A DNA stretch of 64,000 bases, from assembly GCF_000014225.1 (NCBI RefSeq), contig NC_008228.1, positions 4,216,001 to 4,280,000 on the forward strand, in the 5' to 3' direction. Below the pieces are notes generated by a model. It did no database searches. It had not been told where the DNA came from and was given only the letters and a program-made list of their open reading frames with translations. This stretch comes from Paraglaciecola sp. T6c (GTDB taxonomy: Bacteria > Pseudomonadota > Gammaproteobacteria > Enterobacterales > Alteromonadaceae). Positions 50,405 to 59,155 of this stretch are shown in pieces. The translations under genes and the position numbers were made by a program. Numbering within the stretch: position 1 is the stretch's first letter; each line of letters starts with the position of its first letter.

Positions 50405-53400
50405 CTAGTTAGCTTCCAGAGTGAGCGTCACACCGCTCTCATCTCGCTGTAAATGCTGGCGACTATTGAGTAAAAATAGACGATTGGTATCAACATTGGC
50501 AGAGTTAACTAAAAAGGTTTTAACCGCTTTAGCCCGCGTATCGGCCAGTTTGCCCAGGGCATGCGGAGGAATATCAATACTGCTTCTCACCTGATTGTAC
50601 ATGGCAATAACTAGGGCTTGGTCCAACTGCTCTTGAGTGATAGTGCTTTGGCCATCAACTGCATCAGGCTGGTCTTGCAACAATTGGGCTTTTACGGTGA
50701 GTCTTTCTTCATCCACTTGTTTATTCGTCGCGCTAGTAAACATAGTGGTTAATGCACTTCCAAACGGACTGGCTAGTACTAGCGTACTTGAAGATAAATC
50801 AACAGGAAGAGCAGCCTCCCCAGACACATCAAGTAACTGTTGCTGCAATTTTTGTTCGGCCAATTCGAACGCATCTGGCACCTCGTTCACTGTCCCCTCA
50901 ATGTTAACTCGCAGGCCTGGGCGCTTAGCCAAAGCTTCAGCTAATGTATTCAATTTTTCAGATATATCCTCGTTCAGCGCAGCAGAGCCAGAGGAAAACG
51001 CAACTTCGTTCAACTCGTCGTCACTGCCGACTAAATTAGCCAATAAGGAAAAAGGCGCGGTGACGGCTTTGGTAATTAAGTTGCCGAGCGCTTTTAAGAT
51101 GATAGAGCCAAAACCGAAGCTAGGGTTATTCAAATCACCTGACACTTCCATGCCTAAGTCAATCACTCCATCTGAGTCTTGTAACAACGCAATAGCGAGC
51201 CCCAGTGGTAGGCTAAGCGCCTGATCTGAATCTGTTTTTCTCCCCAAGGTTAGCTGGTCAATCACCACATGGTTGTCACCTCGTAACTGATTGTCCTGCA
51301 GGGAATATTTCACATCCAGAGACAACAACCCTCTATCAATAAAGTGCCCCATGTATGTGCCTGAATAGGGATTAACCGAGGTCAGCTCTGCGCCACTGAC
51401 TGAAAAATTCAAATCAAGAAACATGTCCTCAAGCAGAGGGTTAATCGCCCCATTTAATGCAACAGGCGCATAGCCATCAATTTTGCCAGCAATATCCACT
51501 TCTGCAGGGTTATCAGCACTAGACGACAACCCAGCAATACTCCCATTGAGCGCCTCGATACTGGATGCAAAACGCGGCCTTAGTGAATTATCTTCAAAGT
51601 AAGCGCTGCCACCGAGCAGGCGAATTTCACCGATATTAATCGCCATTGCAGGTGCTGTTTCAAGTGATGTTTGCTGGTCAGATTGATGTGCTGTATCACT
51701 ACTGTCATCAGTTGCTGGTGCATGCTCAGTGATCCCATCATTTGCAGCTTGCTGTACAACCAAATCACTGATATTGGTATTTTTATCTTTATCAATCACT
51801 AGTTTGGCGAAAGGCTTATCAAAGGCGATTTTTTGTAGTGAGAATGCGCGTTTCTGTGAGTCGTATTGAATGCCAGCCACTTGCATATCTTGCCATTTAA
51901 GCAGCGGCTCTTGCTTGGGGCCGTCGGTGACCACAAGCGCACTCACGCCAGCCTGCCCCGTAAAGCTAATAGGGCTATTTGCACCAGCAGCAAATGTACC
52001 CGATACGCCAGCGTCTCCCTGTTGCATGTTGACGTTTAAATACTGTGAGATGTAAGGCTGTAATTGCGACAAGGCGAACTGGCTAAAATCTACCGAACCG
52101 GACAGTTTTTGCTCCGCAACCATAACCTTACCGTTAGTCGCAAACTTACCTGATGCACTCGTTGGGCGCTTAGTAGCATCACTTGCTACCCCGAGCTGTA
52201 ATGTATAATCAATAGGGCTTTCAAAACGCGTATCGATTACCCCTGTCGAGGCATTGATATCAAACACGCGCCAGTGAACGTCGTCAGCAACCATACTTTC
52301 ATTTACATCAACCCCACCATTATTTAATGCAAATGATTGCAAGATGACACGCCATGCGGGCTCGGCGGGCTTGGGTGAAACAGATGCAGCCTGTGATTCC
52401 GTTCGAGACTCGTTTTGTGGCTCTGTGCCCTGAGCAGTTTTAGCCTCTGGCTCAGGCTCTGATTGTGGCTTCGTTTTAGGTTCAGCTATCGATTCTGTAT
52501 TGAATTCAGCGTTCGAAGCAGAAGATGTTTCTGATTTCGGCGTCAGTAAAGCAACCAGATCCACACCGTTTTTATCGAGGCTCGCTTCAAACCACGGTTC
52601 ATCGATTCGAATACTATTAATATCAATCTGCTGCGTAGCAGTATCAAGTTCAAAATCGTTTATGTGTATACCTGCGATATTAATTTTAGGCTGACTCGTC
52701 GCATCACTCATCGTCAAGTCCGAAACGCGCAGTTGCGCACGGTTAACTTGTAAATGCATGTCGCTATCACCCTGTGTCACGGCATAGTTCAAATTAAGAT
52801 CTAACAGTCCGCTTGTGAGTTTTGCTGCCATTAATGCATTCGACAATGGCCACAAAGGCGGCAGGGCAATACTCTCTAATTCGATTTTCCCTTTGACGTC
52901 AACGGGCGACAATTGAAATTGCCCGTCAAGATGAACCGCCCCGCCCTCATCGGTTAGTAAGGTAAACGCATAGTGATTTTCGGGTAGAAGGGCATCCCTC
53001 TTTGTGGCAGGTACCGTGATTGACGCGAGTGTATCTAGGTCGGTTAATTCGAACCCTAACTCTGGGTAATTGATTTGAGTGCCTGTCACCTTGTCTGACA
53101 GCATCACGTGGCCGTTTGAAAGTCGGAATAATCCAAGGCGAATATGTGGGATTTCGCTAGTCGCTTCATCCTCCTGCGGTTGCTTATCGCCATTTTGAGA
53201 AAGCGCTTCAATCATACCAGTGAAATTAAAACGAGTATTATCGCCACCCGCTGTGCGTGCTACGTGAGCATATGGCTTTTCTATAAACACATGTTCAACC
53301 GCTGGTGTCAGGTGTAATAACGATTGCCAAAATCCTGCATCTAGCTCTAATAACGCAACGCGCACAAAAGGCTCATTGCTAGCTTGTTCGTTAATTTGAA

Positions 53401-53629
53401 TATTCGTTACCCGGACGCGCAATAAAAAGGGATTAATGCGTATTTTTTCGATGTTTACATCACGCCCTGTTTTTTCACTTAGCACACTGGGCAACTGAGA
53501 TTGCAACACCAGCGGCGTGATAACACCTAAAATCAGTGCATAAAGGAGATAAGCAATAACCAGATAAGTAGCAATACGTACCCACTTTGCTTGCTTGCTG
53601 AACGTTGAAGCTAAATTTTTGAATGACAT
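50405..53629 (-). CDS. DUF748 (AsmA-like) envelope protein
   Basis: 1074 residues. One N-terminal TM (about 17-38, WVRIATYLVIAYLLYALILG) anchors a long periplasmic beta-rich chain with the DUF748 signatures LPSVLSEKTGRDVNIEKIRINPF and WQSLLHLTPAVEHVFIEKPY near the start and DLNFSVSGAELTSVNPYSGTY further on, followed by LGLAIALLQDSDGVIDLGMEVSGDL in pieces. A Glu/Pro/Thr-rich linker is near residues 375-420. The C-terminal part (VAFSSGSAALNEDISEKLNTLA) looks like an OmpA-type domain. The family is related to AsmA/YhdP-like lipid-transfer proteins; the role here is inferred. Confidence 0.88.
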   Translation of the reverse strand: MSFKNLASTFSKQAKWVRIATYLVIAYLLYALILGVITPLVLQSQLPSVLSEKTGRDVNIEKIRINPFLLRVRVTNIQINEQASNEPFVRVALLELDAGFWQSLLHLTPAVEHVFIEKPYAHVARTAGGDNTRFNFTGMIEALSQNGDKQPQEDEATSEIPHIRLGLFRLSNGHVMLSDKVTGTQINYPELGFELTDLDTLASITVPATKRDALLPENHYAFTLLTDEGGAVHLDGQFQLSPVDVKGKIELESIALPPLWPLSNALMAAKLTSGLLDLNLNYAVTQGDSDMHLQVNRAQLRVSDLTMSDATSQPKINIAGIHINDFELDTATQQIDINSIRIDEPWFEASLDKNGVDLVALLTPKSETSSASNAEFNTESIAEPKTKPQSEPEPEAKTAQGTEPQNESRTESQAASVSPKPAEPAWRVILQSFALNNGGVDVNESMVADDVHWRVFDINASTGVIDTRFESPIDYTLQLGVASDATKRPTSASGKFATNGKVMVAEQKLSGSVDFSQFALSQLQPYISQYLNVNMQQGDAGVSGTFAAGANSPISFTGQAGVSALVVTDGPKQEPLLKWQDMQVAGIQYDSQKRAFSLQKIAFDKPFAKLVIDKDKNTNISDLVVQQAANDGITEHAPATDDSSDTAHQSDQQTSLETAPAMAINIGEIRLLGGSAYFEDNSLRPRFASSIEALNGSIAGLSSSADNPAEVDIAGKIDGYAPVALNGAINPLLEDMFLDLNFSVSGAELTSVNPYSGTYMGHFIDRGLLSLDVKYSLQDNQLRGDNHVVIDQLTLGRKTDSDQALSLPLGLAIALLQDSDGVIDLGMEVSGDLNNPSFGFGSIILKALGNLITKAVTAPFSLLANLVGSDDELNEVAFSSGSAALNEDISEKLNTLAEALAKRPGLRVNIEGTVNEVPDAFELAEQKLQQQLLDVSGEAALPVDLSSSTLVLASPFGSALTTMFTSATNKQVDEERLTVKAQLLQDQPDAVDGQSTITQEQLDQALVIAMYNQVRSSIDIPPHALGKLADTRAKAVKTFLVNSANVDTNRLFLLNSRQHLQRDESGVTLTLEAN

Positions 53630-53711
53630 GGCAGGCTTGATGTTAAAACGAGAAGAGTATTATAGGCTGGCGAGCCGACCACAGATAGACAATAAGCCCG
53701 CCAAACGATGA

Positions 53712-54311
53712 TTAAAGTAAAGAGGTTAACTTACCTAACCCAGATTGAAGCAATGCTTGGGTGTCGCTGTCACCGCTTAAGTAAGCGTTGATTTGGGTCA
53801 CAAAACTACTGATCATGTCAGAATCTAAGCCAAGGGCTTCAAATTGCTTCTTCAATTCGTTAATGCTGCTTAACGAAGAGCTATATTCAGAAGCCTTGTC
53901 TAACAAGCCTGACATGGCAGAGCTTTTCGACGATGAGTCAGAAGACACGTCTGGAACGTAATCCATTAGACCATCTAAGCCAGGAATACTCGAAGCAAGC
54001 TGGGTGTAATCACCACCCGATAGGTTCTCTTTAGCATAATCAAAAATGGATGCAACACCGCCTTGAGACTGCTCTTCACTCACCCCTAAATTATCAGACA
54101 CCATGCTAACCAAGCTTGCTATATCTAATGATTCAGATGCCTCTGAAGCGTCACTCTGCGTTGTTTGGACTGACTCAGTGTTGCCGGATTTACCTAGCAA
54201 ACCTTTCAATTTATCTACTGTGTCATTCGCAAACGCCTGTGACGACAAGCTCAACGTGGTAATAAGTAAAATAGAAGATAGTTTCGTGCTGCTTTTCATA
54301 CTGCTTTTCAT
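53712..54311 (-). CDS. Secreted DUF2780-like protein
   Basis: 199 residues with a signal peptide (SSILLITTLSLSSQAFAND). The mature part is Ser/Gly/Leu-rich and helical: KLKGLLGKSGNTES, VSMVSDNLGVSEEQSQGGVAS, GLDGLMDYVPD, and LKKQFEALGLDSDMISSFVTQ, LQSGLGKLTSLL at the end, the DUF2780/VcgC-type pattern. Function unknown. The first codons contain a 12-base duplication (ATGAAAAGCAGT twice), giving two possible starts, 54311 and 54299. Confidence 0.8.
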   Translation of the reverse strand: MKSSMKSSTKLSSILLITTLSLSSQAFANDTVDKLKGLLGKSGNTESVQTTQSDASEASESLDIASLVSMVSDNLGVSEEQSQGGVASIFDYAKENLSGGDYTQLASSIPGLDGLMDYVPDVSSDSSSKSSAMSGLLDKASEYSSSLSSINELKKQFEALGLDSDMISSFVTQINAYLSGDSDTQALLQSGLGKLTSLL

Positions 54312-54557
54312 ATATATAAATCCTTAAATTGTTCAATAGAGTGAGTATTTGGGCTGAATACATGTCACATACCACTAGAAACGCGACGTAAATAGGCACC
54401 CGCTCCCCTTCATGCTCGTTTTAGAATGCGATATGTGTATAAAGTTCGATTTTGCCCGTTCGGTTAAGACCGCTCTGTTGATAAATTTCGGTTAATAAAG
54501 TGAAGTGTCATTAAACGGTATATGTTAACGCAGATTACAGCGGTTTACTCCAACCAG
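54312..54557. other. Intergenic region upstream of the DUF2780 gene
   Basis: No gene or clear signal seen apart from AT-rich sequence that should contain the DUF2780 promoter. The rest of the 430-base gap holds the inverted repeat and terminator listed next. Confidence 0.5.
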
Positions 54558-54580
54558 AGTGTAAAGGTTGTCTTTACACT
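54558..54580. promoter_or_regulatory. Perfect 9-bp inverted repeat, possible operator
   Basis: AGTGTAAAG-GTTGT-CTTTACACT, with no T run after it in either direction. The half-sites recall TyrR boxes (TGTAAA-N6-TTTACA), but the spacing here is seven, so that assignment is not supported. It may be an operator of another regulator or a plain hairpin. Confidence 0.4.
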
Positions 54581-54600
54581 TCAAGGGTCGCAAGTAACGA

Positions 54601-54630
54601 AAAAGCCCTGAATTACTGCACTTCAGGGCA
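54601..54630 (-). terminator. Terminator downstream of the VOC gene
   Basis: Stem GCCCTGAA / TTCAGGGC with an eight-base loop, followed on the minus strand by TTTTT. It lies about 110 bases beyond the VOC-family stop codon. Confidence 0.75.
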
Positions 54631-54740
54631 TAGAGTTTTACACAAGCATCACGGGATTGACTGCTGTATCAGCTCAGCATGATTTGCTCAGCTTTGCTTA
54701 CTCAGTCAACAGACTGATGAAAGCAAATTTACTAATAGGC

Positions 54741-55127
54741 CTAGCTCACTATGCAAAAAGCATTGAGCTTATTGCCATCTAGGTCCCTGAAATATCCTGC
54801 ATAAAAACCCGATTTGGCATCCGCTGGGCGAAAGCCTACATCGCCCTCAGTGGTGGCCCCCAACTCTAATGCCTTTAAGTAAAACGCATCCACTTGTTCT
54901 GGGGTTTCTAGTGCAATCGCCACCATAGTGCCATTACCCACAGTGGCGGGCTCTTTATTAAAGGGCAATGCCACTCCAAGAGATGCCTCTCCCTGGGCTT
55001 TGGCCCATGCAATAAAGTAGTTAGGCTCTTCCATAAATCGCGTCGCCCCTATCGTTCCTAACAACGCATCATAAAATGCACCTGACTTCGCCAAGTCAGC
55101 TGTTCCAACCGTTACGTAACCAATCAT
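54741..55127 (-). CDS. VOC (glyoxalase/bleomycin-resistance fold) family protein
   Basis: 128 residues. It begins MIGYVTVGTADLAKSGAFYDALLG and ends FYAGYFRDLDGNKLNAFCI, the beta-alpha-beta-beta-beta pattern of a single-chain VOC protein acting as a dimer. The metal-site Glu at the end of the fold is not obvious, so enzymatic activity is uncertain. It is divergent from a WYL regulator; a shared palindrome lies between them. Confidence 0.88.
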   Translation of the reverse strand: MIGYVTVGTADLAKSGAFYDALLGTIGATRFMEEPNYFIAWAKAQGEASLGVALPFNKEPATVGNGTMVAIALETPEQVDAFYLKALELGATTEGDVGFRPADAKSGFYAGYFRDLDGNKLNAFCIVS

Positions 55128-55176
55128 TGCGCTCTCCTGTAAGTTATTAATTAACGCAACTTCATAGTAGCCATTG

Positions 55177-55201
55177 ACTACTGACAGCTAATGTCAGTAG
55201 T
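55177..55201. promoter_or_regulatory. Perfect 10-bp inverted repeat between VOC and WYL genes
   Basis: ACTACTGACA-GCTAA-TGTCAGTAGT. It lies 50 bases before the VOC start and 49 before the regulator start, the ideal place for an operator controlling both. Binding by the adjacent WYL regulator is inference. Confidence 0.7.
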
Positions 55202-55249
55202 GTTTGAATAACATAACGTCAGGTATTCACAACGCCAAAGCAATCAAAT

Positions 55250-55966
55250 ATGCGCAAAGCCGAAAGACTCAACGATATTGTTCATCACTTACGCAGAATG
55301 CACCAAGCAGTGACGGCGCAAACCTTAGCTGAAACATTAGAAGTAAGTCACAGAACCATTTATCGCGATATACAAGACCTGATTGATTCCGGTGTGCCGA
55401 TTTTGGGTGAAGCGGGTGTAGGGTACGTGATTGATAAAAAGTACCATTTACCTCCCATCATGTTTGATGCCGATGAACTAGAAGCAATCGCCTTGGGCAT
55501 TGGTATGGTGAGTAACTGGACTGACGAAAAGTTCGCTGAAAAAGCGCAAAGTGCTTATCGCAAAATACAAGCAACTCTGCCCGCCCCTTTAATCAACGAG
55601 CTTCATCAAATCAGTACGTTTTCGGCCCCCAGTCGCTATAAAATCCCATGGCAGGTGAACTTCACCGAAGTGCGAGAATGCATAAGGCGCAAGCACCTTG
55701 TAAGCTTTACCTATACAGATTTAAGCGACCAACAAAGCCAGCGTACTATCCGGCCTCTGGCGTTAATTTCTTTTAGTCCTATTTGGCTACTCGCCGGCTG
55801 GTGCGAACTGCGCGGTGCGTATAGAAACTTTCGCCTCGACCGAATATCCGAATTTACAAAACTCAATACACGCTACCAAGACGAAAAAGACAAGAGCCTC
55901 GCAACCTACCTTAAGATGGTAAAAGATGAGGAAAACAAAGCGAACAAGAGCAATGGAGATTGTTAA
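55250..55966 (+). CDS. YafY-type HTH/WYL transcriptional regulator
   Basis: 238 residues. An N-terminal HTH_11 domain (ERLNDIVHHLRRMHQAVTAQ, VSHRTIYRDIQDLIDSGVPI, GVGYVI) is followed by a WYL domain (IRRKHLVSFTYTDL, RTIRPLALISFSPIWLLAGWCEL, FRLDRISEF), where the WYL-position residues read WLLAGW. The C-terminal extension is Lys/Asp/Glu-rich. Divergent placement with the VOC gene and the intervening palindrome suggest it controls that gene, possibly in response to a small toxic metabolite. Confidence 0.92.
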   Translation: MRKAERLNDIVHHLRRMHQAVTAQTLAETLEVSHRTIYRDIQDLIDSGVPILGEAGVGYVIDKKYHLPPIMFDADELEAIALGIGMVSNWTDEKFAEKAQSAYRKIQATLPAPLINELHQISTFSAPSRYKIPWQVNFTEVRECIRRKHLVSFTYTDLSDQQSQRTIRPLALISFSPIWLLAGWCELRGAYRNFRLDRISEFTKLNTRYQDEKDKSLATYLKMVKDEENKANKSNGDC

Positions 55967-56076
55967 TACAGATAGTGAGATATAGCTGCGTGTTATCTTC
56001 AGGCTCATGATGCAAAACGCTGATTGAAGATCTGGCCTAGTCATCACATTCAGCTAATTGAGACAACGCTTGCAGA

Positions 56077-56676
56077 TCAATTCACACTTCTAGTGTGCGG
56101 TACGTACCTAGAGTTAGCATGCCTAAAAAATAAGTTACATTGCGTTAGCTCGAGTCCTTGCTCGGTTTCCTGCACATAAGGGTTTAGTTCTACTACGACA
56201 GAGACGTGTTCGGTTTGCCCTAAAGAAACAGCTAAGATTGATTTGTATAATTGATATTTCAAGGTCAAATCAACACTTGAAGGGACCCAAGGCATGCGCA
56301 GAATCAGATTAGAATTGCAATTTGGTGCCTGAATTGGGAAAGCGCTCTTTTTTAAAAGCACTTCAAACTGCCCACCATTTTGCTCGAATTCTTGCACTGT
56401 ATAGCGCTCTACTTGCACCACGTTTTCGATATCAAGCGTAAAACTCAAGTGATAGTACGGCTTGCCTGACGCGCTAAAATTAGTCACGTATTTAGGTTTT
56501 ATATCAATTACTTGAGTAGCAGAATTCTCTATCTGCTGGGTTGACCGTTCTTGTTGGTTGGGCTGGCTGCTTGTTGAACAAGCACTCAAACATGGCAAGA
56601 GAACCCATAAACCGACACTAAGGGTTTTTCGTGTTCCAAATGTTACTTTCCTCAAGATACTGTTCCCACTTTTCAA
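56077..56676 (-). CDS. Predicted outer-membrane or periplasmic lipoprotein
   Basis: About 199 residues, family not recognised. A basic start, a hydrophobic stretch and a lipobox LSAC (in WVLLPCLSACSTSSQ) indicate a lipoprotein. The mature part has a Q/N/S-rich linker then a beta-rich domain (YYHLSFTLDIENVVQVERYT). The frame overlaps the upstream lysozyme-like gene by 59 bases; a TTG start at 56676 with AAGGG nearby is the likeliest, but a later start is possible. It is last in a three-gene minus-strand set. Confidence 0.6.
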   Translation of the reverse strand: MKSGNSILRKVTFGTRKTLSVGLWVLLPCLSACSTSSQPNQQERSTQQIENSATQVIDIKPKYVTNFSASGKPYYHLSFTLDIENVVQVERYTVQEFEQNGGQFEVLLKKSAFPIQAPNCNSNLILRMPWVPSSVDLTLKYQLYKSILAVSLGQTEHVSVVVELNPYVQETEQGLELTQCNLFFRHANSRYVPHTRSVN

Positions 56677-57130
56677 TGAATTCCCTTGGTTTACCCTTAC
56701 CCAGCGGCGTATTGTAATATTGTTTCCAATAGTTTGCCTGCGCCTTTACATCTCCCGCATCAGGTAACTTTTCTGGTACCCGCATATAGTGAATTCGCGC
56801 CATTGCCGTTGCGTATTTGTCGTTGCCCTCAAGCTCTGCAATTTTGTCCGCATCGGGCGAGCTAAGAAAGGCAATAGCCTTGGCAGCAAGCTCACTGCGA
56901 TATCTTAAATAGTTGTCCCAAATATCATTATGAGTGGCCGGTTCGATTTGATAATAACTCAGCGCAGGCCCACCGCCCATTTGAACGCGATATTTTAAAA
57001 ACAAACTTTCCTGAATAGCTGTACCCAATAACAACTCTTCCGCGGCTATGCTCGAGGCGCCCATTTGGTTTAATACCGGCTTAATGATACTTTGCCGAAA
57101 ATCGATTATTTTTCTGATATCCATTTTCAT
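56618..57130 (-). CDS. Lysozyme-like protein (phage-type muramidase/transglycosylase-like)
   Basis: 170 residues without a signal peptide. LLLGTAIQESLFLKYRVQ contains a Glu in the position of the catalytic Glu of transglycosylases/goose-type lysozymes, followed by GGGPALSYYQIEPATHNDIW, whose YQIEP matches the GxxQI(E/M) motif after the catalytic Glu. ARIHYMRVPEKLP and YWKQYYNTPLGKG follow, a pattern seen in phage-encoded proteins. It starts five bases after a four-TM gene and overlaps the lipoprotein gene. Muramidase activity is inferred from the motifs only. Confidence 0.6.
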   Translation of the reverse strand: MKMDIRKIIDFRQSIIKPVLNQMGASSIAAEELLLGTAIQESLFLKYRVQMGGGPALSYYQIEPATHNDIWDNYLRYRSELAAKAIAFLSSPDADKIAELEGNDKYATAMARIHYMRVPEKLPDAGDVKAQANYWKQYYNTPLGKGKPREFIEKWEQYLEESNIWNTKNP

Positions 57131-57135
57131 TTCTC

Positions 57136-57696
57136 CTATTTTTGATCTTCGTTTGACGTCACTACTTCAATGGTGGTGTTTGATTCTTTTACCCTGATTT
57201 CAGTTTCAGCCTGATGAGATAGTTTATCGAGAATGTTGGGGATCATTTTTTCGGAAAAACCAGCGATAAACGCCCACAATAAGGCTTTGGCTGCATCTAT
57301 AGTGTGTTGCGGTTGAATTTGGAAAACACTTTTGAGGCCGTTGTACTCATGCTCCTTGTTTACAAATTCCGGAAACAACGGCCCGCTAAGCATGTCGGTA
57401 ATAAAAAAGGCGTAACAAATCCAACCAAGTAATCCGGCAATAATCGGAGAAATATATATTTGTAGGATCGCGTTTGCCTCGACTCTAGCTGAGACCACGC
57501 CCTTTAAGCGAAAGTAGGTACTTATTATGCCTCCGCCCGCCCCGGTAATAAAAATTGCCATGGTTAACGGGAACTCCACTTCACCATTTGCTGGTGTCCA
57601 TAATGACACGGCTAACAGCACGAAGATAATGAGTGGTGGCATACACGCATGGAAGAATACGTTTCTTGAAATGCGAAAAGCGTTCGGTTTAAGCAT
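57136..57696 (-). CDS. Four-TM membrane protein of unknown function
   Basis: 186 residues. Predicted TM segments at about 10-31 (CMPPLIIFVLLAVSLW), 42-63 (LTMAIFITGAGGGIISTYF), 76-102 (IYISPIIAGLLGWICYAFF) and 136-157 (LLWAFIAGFSEKMIPNIL). The last segment with AGFSEKMIP is a motif I have seen at the end of several uncharacterised bacterial membrane proteins, often in accessory regions. A polar tail follows. It heads the three-gene set with the lysozyme-like protein and lipoprotein. Function cannot be assigned. Confidence 0.7.
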   Translation of the reverse strand: MLKPNAFRISRNVFFHACMPPLIIFVLLAVSLWTPANGEVEFPLTMAIFITGAGGGIISTYFRLKGVVSARVEANAILQIYISPIIAGLLGWICYAFFITDMLSGPLFPEFVNKEHEYNGLKSVFQIQPQHTIDAAKALLWAFIAGFSEKMIPNILDKLSHQAETEIRVKESNTTIEVVTSNEDQK

Positions 57697-57715
57697 TGTT
57701 ATTTCAACTTAGTCG

Positions 57716-58111
57716 ATTAACTCTTCTAGTAATAGCGAATAAACCCCAATCTGACCAGTTACCACGCTAATCGCTGTTTCGTAACCCGCTATAGCAATAC
57801 CTTCAAGTGCCAGTGTTTTGGTAACTTGATGTATCGCTATACGTTTCCCATTTTGCAAAGGTGAGCATCAGCGACACCATTTCACCTGTATTGACAGTGG
57901 TCTCATTAGCAAACAACTCTAAATCTTCGTCTGAGTCTTTTCCAAGAGAATGTGAAATCAAATATCAAGCACAATAAAACCGACTTGAGGGTAAAGCTCG
58001 TTCTTTTTAGGAACGAAGTGTCGTCGGCCCCATCCACATAGATGACATCGAGAGAGTAGTTCCCTCAAGAGCGCCTTTACCAATTTTTGAGTCATTAATT
58101 TTCGTCGCCAT
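57716..58111 (-). pseudogene. Broken minus-strand gene interrupted by a 50-bp repeat
   Basis: From ATG 58111 the frame reads MATKINDSKIGKGALEGTTL then, after the repeat at 57970-58019 (which brings stop codons), continues in the same frame as SHSLGKDSDEDLELFANETT, GEMVSLMLTFA. A frameshift near 57860 moves to a frame ending ALEGIAIAGYETAISVVTGQ, LLLEELID, stop at 57716-57718. The three pieces look coding and make a protein of about 115 residues. No family is recognised. It lies directly upstream of the four-TM gene on the same strand, so the original operon may have had four genes. Confidence 0.5.
57970..58019. repeat. Left copy of the island repeat
   Basis: A 50-base segment starting CACAATAAAACCGACTTGAG and ending GGAACGAAGT matches 62174-62222 at about 45 positions with one indel, same orientation. 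The two copies bracket the membrane protein/nitrilase cassette at a distance of 4.2 kb. Confidence 0.85.
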
Positions 58112-58294
58112 ACCCTCTGGCTATTCGAGAACGAGGCTTAATGTGTTATTGAAAACTTGAAAAGCAGAAGTCGATATACTAGATTCTGGCTGTCTACGTG
58201 TAATAGCTGTCGCGTAATATTTTTATGGATGAAAGGGACAGCAACGTGAATTCCTCAACATCAACACTCCCACTTTCTTACTTCTCTGCTTTTA

Positions 58295-59128
58295 GTGGGG
58301 TGCATTCAAATGCTTGAACTTCTAGGCATCATTATCGCTTTTGCCTCAATCATGCTGACACTGAGTTTACTCGTGACCACTACTTTGACAGCCTTAAATA
58401 CCGGCGATGTCGTTAAATATTGGATTATGAAACAAGGTATGAGGAAGCTAGCCGACTGCATCGCAAAAGAAACAACTCAGGATGACGAAATCCAGAACAG
58501 AATAAAATCGTCTATCGATAGTGTTATTGGTAAAGGCATCGCCCGTTCACGCAATGCGTACACATCTTTTGATGAGCTGTTAAACGCATATCAACAAGCT
58601 AACAATAAATCAAATCTCCTTCCCGATAATGTTGAATTAGATAAGGATAAACTGGCGCGCTGGTTTTCGTTGGTAGAAGATGAAACGCGAGGAAGATATA
58701 AGGGCTATAGCGACGTTATGTCGATTCTTATTGCTTCTGTGTTTGTCATTGTACTTCAACTTGACGCCATCACACTTATTAAAGATCTTAGTGATCAGAT
58801 GAGACAGAATTCTGTTTTTAATTTATCGGAAGAACACACCAAGCCTGGGCAGGCCACTAATTTACTTGTCAGCGAGTGCAATATTCCCAATGCAAACATC
58901 GCTAGATGCCCCACTCATAATAAACTTTATTTGGAAAACCATATGCCACTTAGGCCTTTTCCCCATAACTGGTCTTGGAATGATTATCGGAGTCATTTGG
59001 GGGGGTTATTGCTCAGTACCATACTCATAAGTTTAGGGGCTCCATTTTGGTTTAACACCTTGAAAAACATCTTGGGGCTAAAAGATGCTGTCGCCATGAG
59101 ATACGAGACAAAAAAGAATAAAAAGTGA
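58295..59128 (+). CDS. Three-TM membrane protein, partner of the nitrilase-domain protein
   Basis: 277 residues from GTG 58295, or 272 from ATG 58310, which has GGGG upstream. TM1 at about 8-32 (LGIIIAFASIMLTLSLLV), TM2 near 148-166 (VMSILIASVFVIVLQLDAI) and TM3 near 236-258 (LLLSTILISLGAPFWFNTL), with a soluble helical region between TM1 and TM2 and a Cys-containing loop between TM2 and TM3. The SLGAPFWFNTLKNILGL ending is found in uncharacterised membrane proteins of accessory regions. The nitrilase gene begins 27 bases downstream. A 30-codon leader frame (58225-58317) overlaps the start. Function unknown. Confidence 0.75.
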   Translation: MGCIQMLELLGIIIAFASIMLTLSLLVTTTLTALNTGDVVKYWIMKQGMRKLADCIAKETTQDDEIQNRIKSSIDSVIGKGIARSRNAYTSFDELLNAYQQANNKSNLLPDNVELDKDKLARWFSLVEDETRGRYKGYSDVMSILIASVFVIVLQLDAITLIKDLSDQMRQNSVFNLSEEHTKPGQATNLLVSECNIPNANIARCPTHNKLYLENHMPLRPFPHNWSWNDYRSHLGGLLLSTILISLGAPFWFNTLKNILGLKDAVAMRYETKKNKK

Positions 59129-59155
59129 ATTCACGGAATAAAGCAAGGGATTATA

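Noticed and set aside
54558-54580. TyrR box
   Set aside because: Half-sites match but the spacer is seven bases, not six, and no aromatic amino acid gene is nearby.
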